This document shows, piece after piece, positions 1 to 9,536 of a stretch of DNA of 64,000 nt. The notes under the pieces are model-generated. The model ran no database searches, was not told the origin of the DNA, and saw nothing but the letters and a program-made list of their open reading frames with translations. Both the position numbers and the translations under genes were made by a program. Within the stretch, counting starts at the first letter, position 1, and each line of letters begins with the position of its first letter. The DNA comes from Welwitschia mirabilis (Eukaryota; Gnetophyta; Gnetopsida; Welwitschiales): positions 249,756,540-249,820,539 of the forward strand of contig JBOZIK010000001.1 of the NCBI GenBank assembly GCA_051453625.1, written 5' to 3'.

Positions 1-1384
1 AATCTTTAAGGTAAACTCGCTTAAAAAATCTTTTTAAGTAATTTTTATAGAAATTCCTTAAAAGAATACTTTTTTTAGACATTTATAAAGAAATGCCTTA
101 GAAGCCTAATAAGCAACTATAACAAGGATTTTTAGGGTGTCTTTTAAAGAAATTTTTTAAAAGCTTTTATAATGTTTTTAAGGCCTTTTAAGGTGTTTTA
201 TCAATACACTAAAATATCAAATCTCTAGTAGCAATAGTTTTTTGGAATATCTTATTAAAGTTTTCTTGTGGTTTCTAATAGGAGAGGGCAATACCATTTG
301 CTTGAAAGGACCATATTCCTCTTATCATTATACTATTCACACCTTTTTTTGATTCAAAATTAAATAATATAAATTCTTTTGGTAGTGCTAGAACTTTAAA
401 TGATGTTATTCTTGTTCATTTTAAGGCTATCCATTTTATTATCACTTTCATATTAGACTTAGGTTCATGCAACCCTAATTTTACATGAATTAGTTTCCTA
501 AAAAAATTTCATAATTATAAGGGCCATTAAAATACCTAACTTACCAAGATCTCAGCTTGGTTATGTGCTGATTGCCATGTGCCAAAAACCCTTGCCCCTC
601 ACTTCCTCTCCTGCTCATATCCTCTTCATTTTACCTAGCCTCCTCTACTCTTGTGCTATGCTAGTCTAGTCTAATCTTCTCCTTAGGGCCTCTTACTTCT
701 CTCCCCTCCTATAATCATGCTATCATATCTCACTTCTCTACTGTAGAGCACATTCTAAAATCATGTTTTTTAATAATTTTTTGTCAAATTTTTTCATCCT
801 ACTTTATTACTATGTTGACATCCATTTCTAAAAATATTATTTAGAAGAAGTAATTAATAGTATTTTATTTATAAAAGTTGTTTTGAGTACATAAACTTTA
901 CTAGAGGGAATTATATTAGGTAAAAGAAATTAGTGTATTGATTGCTTCTATTGATAGTATTTACAAATTCATAATAGAGCATAGAAAGTCTTAATAAAAT
1001 ACAACATAAAAACAAGAATGCATAAAAATTAAAGATAAATTAAATGGTTTAATTTCATTGTTAATAGAATTTATAAATAAAGGTATGATTCATCATGAAA
1101 TAGCTATGAATAGTTATATTATTTTATTATGAGTAATCAACTAATTAATTAACATAATTTTAAAAATTAAGATTAGAGTTTATTTTGTCATGCTAAATAG
1201 ATTTGAATGATGCTAATGGATAATATTAGCCATGTTGTATTTTTCTTTGTTTCATGTTTTATCCAATAGTTCCTCAAATGTTTAAGTCTTTTTATCTTAT
1301 TTGTAAAGTATTCTTGAAAATCTGAAGTTTTTCTTCCTTTAATTGTTTCCATGAGTTCATTTTCTATCAATTACTATGTGCTAA
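1..1384. other. AT-rich DNA without a recognised gene
   Basis: No reading frame or domain could be recognised on either strand. The first 200 bases are a run of imperfect A/T words with short TTTTAAGG-like repeats. A C/T-rich patch lies near 590-740. The 3' LTR of the minus-strand copia remnant to the right should fall here, but I could not define its ends because no second LTR copy was found. Confidence 0.5.
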
Positions 1385-1870
1385 TGTAGCTTGAATTTAC
1401 TAATACATTTAAGTAAAATATCTAATGTAATGAAACTTAACTTTGACATGATTTATTCATTCATTAAATATAAGATTATTTAGAAGTTTGATTATAGTAT
1501 AATTACTATAATATATGAAAATTGGGATTGGAATGTCTTCATTAAGATCACCTAGGATTTGATGAATTCTATTTAATTCATAAGACAAAGTTATTGCTAT
1601 AATATTTTTTGCTTCTATATAAGAAAGTGTTAGATTTTTTTTATCTTAATTAAAAAAAAGGTTATTCCATTAAATTAAATGACACAACATATGGTTGATT
1701 CACCATCTTTAGCACAAGTCTAATCTAAATCCATTTAGCTAACTAAATCTTCTTTGTCACTTATAAAGATTATGTTATATTTTGTTATTCTAGTTAAGTA
1801 CTTTAATATGTTGATTCTTAACTTTATACAGGTTTCCTTTGAATAATTCATAAATCTAGTGATCTTATTA
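1385..1870 (-). pseudogene. copia RNase H fragment
   Basis: From about 1862 the minus strand reads SRFMNYSKETCIKLRINILK, matching SRFMxxPxxxHWxAxKRILRYLKGT. Near 1640-1495 it reads LTLSYIEAKNIIAITLSYELN, matching the RNase H signature ALSTTEAEYMALxEAxKE, in which the catalytic Glu is retained within YIEAK. HVKVKFHYIR near 1430 matches the HIDVRYHFIR block that closes copia pol. Stops interrupt all frames. Confidence 0.85.
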
Positions 1871-2179
1871 ACAACAAACGCGATAAATTATTTTGTGTTT
1901 ATTAGATATACTAATTTTTTAAACTAACTTCTAGTATTTTATGGACTCAATTTTCTTTATTATTTCATCAAGTGTTATCTTTATACCTAGCTCTATAGGG
2001 TTTCTTCATCATTTATAATTCTTTAGCTATTATTCATTAAGTATTCTACTAATATGATTTTTAAGAATTTTTTGATTATTTTTATGTTTCTTGATATTTA
2101 GAATCCTAGAAAATACTTAAAATATAAGGTCCAAAATTTTTAATTTTTAACTAAGCACATACCTTACTTAATTTCCATT

Positions 2180-2660
2180 TCATACTTACTTATTAATATT
2201 ATATCATCAACAAAATGTAATAGTATCTCTTGTATTCATCATATAATTTAATATAAAAGTTTGTATCTATAAGAAAATTTTTAAAACCAAGACTCTTAAG
2301 AAAGCCATCAATCTTCTCAAATCATACTTAGGCAATTAGTTTTAAATCGTATATGAATCTATTTATTTTGTAGACTTTTGTTTATTAGCTTTTGATTTTA
2401 AAGCCTTCAGGTTGAGTTATATAGATTTATTTTTTAATAATTTCATTTAGGAATGTGGATTTAAAGTCTAGCTATATTAAGCTACTAAGAAGAGAATGAT
2501 TCATATGATATAAATATTTGCCATAGGTGAAAGTATTTTATTATAATCAACTTTTTACTTTTGTAAAAAATCTTTAATGATAATTTAGTCTTGTACTAAT
2601 ACTTTGGTAAGTTTCTAATTTTAATTCTTCATAAGCACATCGTACTTCTCTTGTATTGCC
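2180..2660 (-). pseudogene. copia reverse transcriptase fragment
   Basis: The minus strand reads LDFKSTFLNEIIKK-stop-IYITQPEGFKIKS near 2480-2390, matching the copia RT block MDVKTAFLNGDLxEEIYMxQPEGF. It goes on with VYKINRFIYDLKLIA (family KSLYGLKQAPR) and FEKIDGFLKSLGF. The catalytic YVDD block has decayed to LLMI near 2190. In the second block several residues differ from the family by single transitions. The domain would copy the element RNA into DNA; here it is a relic. Confidence 0.88.
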
Positions 2661-3589
2661 TTCTTCCAATATTGGTTTTGAAGGGTTTCTTTCACACTTG
2701 CTAGCTTTATTAATTATTTCATTATTATTAAAGTTAAATGCTCTTTTACTTTATGTGATTTAATTTGGATTCCACTGGACTTATTTTATCTTCATGTAAT
2801 AAATCACATTACCAAGCATGAAATTCACATTTTATAATTTAGAACAAGATTTTATTTGCTATCATCATTTGTAGTGGAAATGATTTAAACTTTATCATTA
2901 GTGTAATCATCTATTTTAATTAGTTAAGGATTTGATATTGAGCATTCTAAATCTAAATTCATTTAAATTTTAGTTTATAGTTTTATTAGTTTATCAAGGG
3001 ATACTATTATCTATTCCTTGCTAAAAATAAAATACTTAAATGATGTGGATGAAATAAGATTATTAATGTTATCTATTTCATTAAAAATAATATCTCTAAT
3101 AAAATAATCTTTATAGAACCTATGTTTCATATTTAATTGGTATTGTTCTTATTTAAATAATCAAGCTTGAAACAAGTTTTGACTCTATTTATAGTTATCC
3201 CTATTACTTTAGAATGTGCATAAAGCATTTACTTCTAAAAGTTCTGAGGTAATTATAGGAAATCATCATTTAGATGTTTAATTAAAATATTGATTTAGTG
3301 ATAAGAGCTATTATAAAGCTTCTATCCATAGAAATAATTGAGAACACATCTTATACAAGAAAGTTATGATCATTTCCATGATTGTTATATTTTTTGGCTT
3401 TTAGTTAATTTATTAAGTTGATATGTATAACATCAAGTTACTTAATGTTGAATTTTAGCCTTTTTAAATTTTATCATAGAACTTAGTTGATATACAATAC
3501 CCTCATCCATTTGTTCTAAGCTTTTTGATTTATAAATTTTTCTACTTTTCAATTAGTATACAAGATACTTTGAAGGCATTAAGAGTTTA

Positions 3590-3905
3590 AGATTTATTTC
3601 ATAGGAAATATACAAAACACATCCTCATATAGTCATTAATAAAACCAAGGAAATAGTTTTTTTCTTTTAAAGACAAATTAGTTAATGATCCACATAAATC
3701 ACTATGTATTAGTTAAAGTTTATGTTTGCCATCTTTCTTTAATTATTTAAAAATGGCATATGATGTATTTTTTTCATCTAATAAGATTCATAGACTAGCC
3801 CTTGAATTTTAAGGTTTACAATTTTTTTCACTTATATAGTGTAATTTTTTGAGAACTTTGAATTTTATATGCACTAGTCTTTGATGTCGAAGCACTACTC
3901 TATTT
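3590..3905 (-). pseudogene. copia Gag-pre-integrase and integrase core fragment
   Basis: Near 3893 the minus strand reads LRHQRLVHIKFKVLKKLH, matching the usual LWHRRLGHxxxxxLxxL start of the Gag-pre-integrase domain, with W and G lost. Further on (about 3715-3600) it reads IHSDLCGSLTNLSLK and then YFLGFINDYMRMCFVYFL, matching the integrase signature HTDLCGP...YFLTFIDDYSR..WVYFLK. The first catalytic Asp (in HSDLCG) and the second (in NDY) are still visible. In-frame stops follow, so no active enzyme can be made. A live copy would insert the cDNA into the host genome. Confidence 0.85.
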
Positions 3906-4438
3906 GTTTCAATAGTTAAAAGATATTGTTAATTGACTACTTTTATCTATAAGAGAAAATTCCACCATCCTATACTACTTTAATACATTGTTATTTCCTT
4001 TTATAATGAGCATGATTCATTCTTGTTTTTAGCAAACTTAACTTCATAATCATCTTGAAGTAGAGAAAAAAATAACATCAGATTCATATTGAGGTTTAAA
4101 ATATAAAGGATATTCATCAAGATGAGGAAGGACAGCTCTATAGTTCCTAACTAGAGTACTTTAATCTCCTTCAATTGCTAATAATTACATCTTTTGTGAT
4201 GCTATTTAAGATTAATATAAAGTTTGTAAAATATTCCTTATTGGTAGTCATATCACTTTGAACTAATGCTTATAATGCATAATGTGGTCATACACCTAAG
4301 GGAGTGCATAAATCCTAGTGAAACTCTAATAGTATGCTTGCTTAAACAAGCTCTTTAGTATATTACGGTGAAGGAAAAATAGACTTTTATTTTAGGAACA
4401 ATTTCACTCGTGTTCTTGCTAATTTGATTCTCAATAAG
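3906..4438. other. Unassigned AT-rich sequence between two retroelement traces
   Basis: Copia gag and protease would be expected here on the minus strand, but no CCHC knuckle or DSGA protease motif could be read. The right part may instead be the end of a plus-strand LTR that precedes the primer-site-like sequence at 4439. Confidence 0.3.
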
Positions 4439-4450
4439 TGGTATCAGAGC
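4439..4450 (+). promoter_or_regulatory. Primer-binding-site-like sequence, initiator-Met tRNA type
   Basis: The sequence TGGTATCAGAGC is a perfect match to the 12-base core used by many plant LTR retrotransposons to bind the 3' end of initiator tRNA-Met. It is on the plus strand, so it cannot belong to the minus-strand copia remnant on its left. No gag could be read downstream and no matching LTR pair was found, so it marks at most a separate fragment. Confidence 0.5.
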
Positions 4451-5109
4451 TCAGTTTAGGCTTTTTGAGTTTCTTGGTAACTTGTTATCTCCTTCCATGC
4501 CTTTGCATGCCTATTTTCTATTTTACATAAGTTTTACTAGGGTTTTTGATTTCTCTAATTTAATTTAATTGCAATTTTTTTGTAATCTATATAATTATAA
4601 ACTTCTAAGGGGTAGATGAACAAATTCAGTCTTGGACTCATGGAAATGGCCACATGAAAGTTTCCTTATAATAGATGTAGTAATACAAGTATTTATTATT
4701 ATTTTTTTATAACTAAATAAATTTCCTAGTCACATTTTGTTTTCTTTATATTTGAGACTTCTCTGTGCTTAAGTACATTTTTCTATAAGTTAAAACTGTA
4801 TATTTGTTCAAAGTGGAAGTGCTTTTGCTTACAAGACAACGTTAAGTATAAAATTTGAGGAATGAATTTTCTTTTATTTTTTATTATTGACCATCATACA
4901 TTTGTGATGCTTAAATAGTAGAAATGCATAAACAACTACCTGATCCTAATACTAGTCTACTAACAGGGCTATTACATCCACTAATAGGGCCATTACATCC
5001 ACTAACAATAATCTACAAGAAAATATAATATCTTCTAATAATATCTCTTAATAATATATAAAATCTTTCCTTTCTAATAATAAGAGAGCTGAGCAGTTTT
5101 AATTCTTAT
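4451..5109. other. AT-rich sequence, nothing recognised
   Basis: No coding motif was seen. A short direct repeat of about 21 bases occurs near 4962-5008 (variants of TAACAGGGCTATTACATCCA). Confidence 0.4.
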
Positions 5110-6190
5110 AGATGTTGTCACTGTAATAGCAAACAACCTTCACTGTCATTTATGTTTAAAGAGGGGCTTGCAATCATTTTGTAAGAAAAAACACAATCAT
5201 TGGTCCAATTGGTGTTATAATCTAGCATGGCACTAATGCACCCGTTGGCAATGCAGAAGCTATAAACATTGAAAGAACAATAGTATCATTTGGTCAGAAA
5301 GAACTTGATGTTTAAGAAGTACTGTTGTCCCAGTTAGATGGAAGTCAAAATAAAGCTCAAGTGAAAGAATCAGAAGGCTCAGGAGGTGTTTACCTGGGAG
5401 TTAAAGGTTATGCACAAAGCAACCAGCACAGATCAAATCATTTTTCTAGGAATTCATCTATAAAGAATATTAACTTCAATGATGAGGATAAGTTCCAAAA
5501 TTTATTGAACTTTATTAAATGATGAGAAGTTGATATTCAGACACAAAGGGAAACACCATTAAATGTTGTAACACTATGCAACTCAAAGATTTCTATACTT
5601 GATGAGAATGGGATGCCAAGTACATTAGTACATAAAGAATATAAAGGAACTAATCTAGGTGAGTAATAAGCACTAAAGGCTACTATTGATTCTTCAAGAA
5701 AATCCCTTGAAGAACATAATCTAGGTTTCAAGGATCGCATATATTCTGAAAATTTCCAAAGTAAGTGACATCTTAAAGATGCTGATATGGTTTATATTAT
5801 AACATCAAAAAATCTTTTATAGTTAAACAATATTATCAAAATTAACAAGAAGCTTTTAAGTCATGTAAATGCTAAAGAAAATATAGATGCTTTATCCTTA
5901 AATTCTACTCTATCTAAAAAGGTTAAGGAACCCTTTGTTTGTAAAAATGAAAATCAAAGTTCTCTAAAGGATGAAAAGGATTATAATAGTGTGTATGATG
6001 TAATTACAACCAACTTGGATTATGTAAAGACATCTAAAAATGATCTTATTAAAAACCATGATGTTCATGGACAACATACCTCTAGTGATAAAGTTACTGT
6101 TTCACAGAGGATATCAACAGGGACTATAATGAAATACATCAAGAGAAATTGTAGGAGTTTTTTAAATCCGAGGGCATATTTTCATTGCTT
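5110..6190 (+). pseudogene. Decayed coding region of unknown identity
   Basis: Plus-strand frames carry long hydrophilic stretches broken by only a few stops. They include a 65-codon frame (5325-5522) containing SQLDGSQNKAQVKESEGSGG and a 72-codon frame (5991-6209). Just upstream (about 5130-5230) a Cys/His-rich stretch reads HCHLCLKRG then FCKKKHNHW, which could be a degraded zinc-binding segment. Base composition is less AT-biased than the flanks. I do not recognise the protein. It could be a transposon ORF or a captured host gene. It ends where the antisense GRAS pseudogene begins, so the junction near 6190 may be an old breakpoint. Confidence 0.4.
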
Positions 6191-7122
6191 TCAACCTCCA
6201 TTATACTAACCATGACTGGGTTTAATTTTTTCAGAATTTCTGATAAACCATGAACTCTACCTGATTTGCTTACGAGCCTATGAAAACAATAGAGCACTTT
6301 TCAATTACTGCTTCATTTTTCTTAACACCAAAACTAGTCTGGTAATCTTAATTCCTGATATCTACAAATAAGTTATCAAAAGAGAAATGAATTCCCATTA
6401 ACTTTGCAAACTCACAAAGCCTTTGATCTATTTGTTGGATTCTCTTCTGGTCAATCCCCATTGCAGTGATTTTTAATAGTTTTGGAGGACCTCCTTCCCT
6501 AATTATCATTGCATGCATGAAGCTTGGCCACTAAAATTCTTGCCTGATATCAAGATCAATGATGTATACATACAAATAAAAATCTACTCCCTCAGGTACT
6601 GCTTAGTTGCTTGTCAAATGCAAAAACTTTTGAAAGGGAAGAACTTTATAGAAGGCCTAAGATGCTAAATCATATGCCAGATTCGGGCATTCCTCATTCA
6701 AACAATTAATCAAACTATTTTTTTTAAGTCTTAACTAGCATAGTGAGAAAGCCTCTGCAGTGGGTCTCTAAAAGGAGAAGAAATATGCTCAAGTTTTAAG
6801 AGCATAAGACCCATAAGACCATGCCTGTCTTGAGATAGTACCTTTACATATTTCACAAGAAGATCTATAATCTCTTTTGGGGTTATCAATAGTTGACAAG
6901 AGAGACTAAAGTTCACTTAAATTATGATATGCTTTCTTCCAAATTATGTAATTCAGTACAAGGTTTTTCAATGACTGAAAAGTTAAGAGATCTAATTGAT
7001 CCTAGGGCATCTTTAAGGCTCTGAAAATTGTCAAAAGTGCCCATAATGTTTACTTGTTCATCATAAAAAGGGATTGGAAAATGTTGTCCAAATGTCTTGC
7101 TTAGTATCCCATCTATACCCAT
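6190..7122 (-). pseudogene. GRAS-family transcription factor pseudogene
   Basis: GRAS proteins are plant-specific nuclear regulators with the blocks LHR1, VHIID, LHR2, PFYRE and SAW. Reading the minus strand, LHR1 is recognised at 6916-6731 (DLLVKYVKVL, then HISSPFRDPLQRLSHYAS, matching SPxGDPxQRLAHYF). Next comes FLHLTSN-stop-AV (family FxHxTANQAI), then the VHIID block as VYIIDLDIRQ with WPSFMHAMIIREGGPPKLLK (family WPxLxQALxxRxGGPPxLRI). LHR2 follows as IQQIDQRLCEFAKLMG, and finally LSEILKKLNPVMVSIMEVES (family VLxxLNPxVVxxxEQEANHN) near 6215. Stops and at least one frameshift break it, and the PFYRE/SAW end is missing or unrecognisable. The open frame at 7122-6922 may be its amino-terminal part. 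No intron was evident, as in most GRAS genes. The subfamily cannot be assigned. Confidence 0.8.
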
Positions 7123-8420
7123 GTAAACATCCTTAAAGAATAGATTTATCTTCCTCCTCTGCTCTGTGCATTTTTTTTAAATCAGCATGGTCAAGACTAA
7201 TGTCATTTGTGCAGAGTATCTTCAAGCCCTGAAGGCTATCAAAATATTTAAACTAGTAACTGTAATTAGACTATAGATAAGTCCTTTTATGCAAGCATCA
7301 TGTTTCACTAAGGACTTAGGATCTTATGCTTCCCAAGTCCTGTATCCTTTGAATTTACTTTCCCATGTTTCAAACAGATAATTAAATATTGGTGTTAACA
7401 TTAGAACCTTGAAATCCTCAGTATCCACTGAGTCCATTACTGCTTTCCTTATTTCTAGTTACTAATTAATATCCTCTGCTCTTCATTCTTAAGCTTAGTT
7501 AATACAAATCTTTTTCATCTCAAAAGCTGGTCCCTTCATCAGCATATGCTTCCTCAACAGTGAACTTTGAATTCTAAGGAAGCAAAGAAGTTACAACAGC
7601 CTTTATCAGATATGTTATTTACAAACCAAATATAAAATCACCTATCCCACAAAGCACAATTGACCTTAATGATGTTTAATGTTCTTTCAACTCTAAGAGT
7701 ATCGCATATGCTGACTCACATGCCATGCTTTCTGACTTATTTACTTTAAACATTTTAAATGTGTATAGTATGGATGATGGTAGTTAAATTATTCATAGCA
7801 GATGAGAGAAGGGGATGTAGGTTAAATTGGTAGAATGCAGAAATTCAATACCAAAAAAAGGGCATTATACTCTGTGAAACTAGACCCTTACAGTTTCTTA
7901 AGTGAATATATGTTTGTGGGATTTTCTGCATCCACTGGACATGCTGCTCAAGCCCATTATATACTCTCATAAAACTTCTTTATGACTAGTAGTTCCCACA
8001 TATGTCTTCCAAGTGAAATGACCTATGAGGTCACTTATGACACCTATTTTAGCATTTGCCATAGGTAAAAAAAGCCAGTTAAACTCTTCGAACATTATTT
8101 CAAAGTCACTGTAAAATCTTGATATAAAATTCTTTACTACCAACCAAAATTCACCCTAATTCCTTTAATTTAGAACTACTATCTAGCTATAGAGGTGAAA
8201 CACAGTTAGTGAATAGGGTATTTGGATAGAAAAATATGGCTCTCTAAGGACAGGTCCACTAGAAGAGGAAGCATAATTGAGAAAGTAAGGGCAATAAGAT
8301 CATGAACTTTAGATGCTATTGCTGGCAAGAGAAACACAACACAGAGGGCTAGAGGAGGGCCTTACAGCTAATGCATAAGGGAAGGATCCTTACATAGGGA
8401 GAGAAGCTATGTGTCTATAA
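7123..8420 (-). pseudogene. Coding-like minus-strand sequence of unknown identity
   Basis: Minus-strand frames contain non-repetitive protein-like stretches, for example QGLKILCTNDISLDHADLKK (near 7240-7160) and FEIMFEEFNWLFLPMANAKI (near 8100-8050), separated by stops. Composition is less AT-rich than the transposon DNA. It lies upstream of the GRAS pseudogene on the same strand, so it may be the leader or 5' part of that locus or a separate broken gene. No family was recognised. Confidence 0.3.
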
Positions 8421-8839
8421 TATTTTCTTTCTATGATGTTTTTATCCTATGCCTCTATTCTAAAAATTTAATTTTTGCCATAATAAAAATATGATAAGGT
8501 TTTTATAACTAGTTAAATAATAACTTAGATCATTAAAATAATGGATATACTAATTAATTACTTACAAAAATAAAAATCAATTGTAAAAAGAAAATCTTTT
8601 AGAAAGAAAAATCAAATCAATTCAAAAAGAAAAATTTACTATGAGCCTTGGAATTTTCATGAAAGAGTACTAGCCAGACTTTGCCTCTAATAAGGTGGTT
8701 TTAATGCATAATAAATTAAAAAATATAATATTAAATAAATATAGGTATTCAAATTTCCTTTTTTTTAAAATAGTAAACCTCCTAGTCACTTGGCCATAAT
8801 CATCCATTATTAATCCTCTATCATCAAGCACAAGAGACT
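8421..8839. other. AT-rich sequence, nothing recognised
   Basis: No coding or structural signal was found. The last part leads directly into the first copy of a local tandem duplication. Confidence 0.4.
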
Positions 8840-9133
8840 CCTCATGTCTCACTATAACGTCTTGATGAGAGCTAATTGAAGGGAATAATAATTTATAAAA
8901 AAATTGCATAAAAATCATAAACAACTTCCTAATGCAATATCATATCATTCCAATAGAGAAAAGAGATCATATGAATAATAAGAGTAAAGATCTTACTTGG
9001 GACGATTAGTAAGACCTTGATAGTTGAAATTGATGAAAATCCAAGCTCAAGAGTTCCTTAGCTCCAAGCCCCACAAGCAAGAGAATGAAAGAAAGAGAGA
9101 GAAAAAGAGAGGAAAAAGAAGAAATGCAATTGT
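8840..9133 (+). repeat. Local tandem duplication, copy 1
   Basis: This stretch and 9246-9536 are the same sequence at an offset of about 406 bases. Shared landmarks in order are CCTCAT followed by TCTC-CTATAA-GTCTT, GGGAATAATA, TTGCATAAAA, ATCATTCCAATAGA, GATCATATG-ATAATAAGAGTAA, ATCTTACTTGG and CTCCACAAG-like words, ending in AGAAATGCA. The copies have diverged by many point changes, so the duplication is not recent. The end of this copy is purine-rich (GAAAGAGAGAG). Confidence 0.8.
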
Positions 9134-9233
9134 NNNNNNNNNNNNNNNNNNNNNNNNNNNNNNNNNNNNNNNNNNNNNNNNNNNNNNNNNNNNNNNNNNN
9201 NNNNNNNNNNNNNNNNNNNNNNNNNNNNNNNNN
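9134..9233. other. Assembly gap, 100 N
   Basis: The run is exactly 100 N, so it is probably a placeholder of unknown length. It sits between the two copies of a tandem duplication. Confidence 0.95.
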
Positions 9234-9245
9234 TTCAAGAAACCG

Positions 9246-9536
9246 CCTCATATCTCGCTATAATGTCTTAGTGGGTGCCAATGGGAGGGAATAATATTTT
9301 ATAACATAATTGCATAAAAGCCATAAATAATTCTATAATAAAATATCACATCATTCCAATAGAAAAAGAAGATCATATGGATAATAAGAGTAAGGATCTT
9401 ACTTGGAAAGATTAGTAAGACATTGAAAGTTAAAGATGATGAAGATCTAATATTAAGAGTTCATTAGCTTCAAGTTCCAAGATCCAAACTCCACAAGTAA
9501 GATAATGTGTGTGTGTGTGAGAGAAATGCATTTATA
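9246..9536 (+). repeat. Local tandem duplication, copy 2
   Basis: Second copy of the unit at 8840-9133. It carries a short GT run (near 9505-9518) in place of the GA-rich end of copy 1. The repeat may begin inside the preceding gap, because the bases just after the gap resemble those before copy 1. Confidence 0.8.

Larger units (their letters stand above)
1385..3905 (-). mobile_element. Ty1/copia retrotransposon, decayed pol region
   Basis: Reading the minus strand from right to left gives the copia order: Gag-pre-integrase and integrase, then reverse transcriptase, then RNase H. This order (integrase before RT) separates copia from gypsy. Every domain is interrupted by stops and frameshifts. 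I found no convincing protease or gag to the right and could not define LTRs, so this is an internal remnant. It lies antisense to the gypsy element further right. The family call rests on several independent motif matches in the right order, so it is firm; the lineage within copia is not determined. Confidence 0.85.

Noticed and set aside
1188-1370. 60-codon minus-strand frame downstream of the copia RNase H
   Set aside because: It has no family resemblance and is of a length expected by chance in such DNA.
5537-5740. Minus-strand FLEESIVAFSAYYS as the carboxy-terminal part of the GRAS pseudogene
   Set aside because: It recalls the GRAS RFxEALxYYSALFDSL block, but no further residues match. 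The intervening 450 bases read better on the plus strand.
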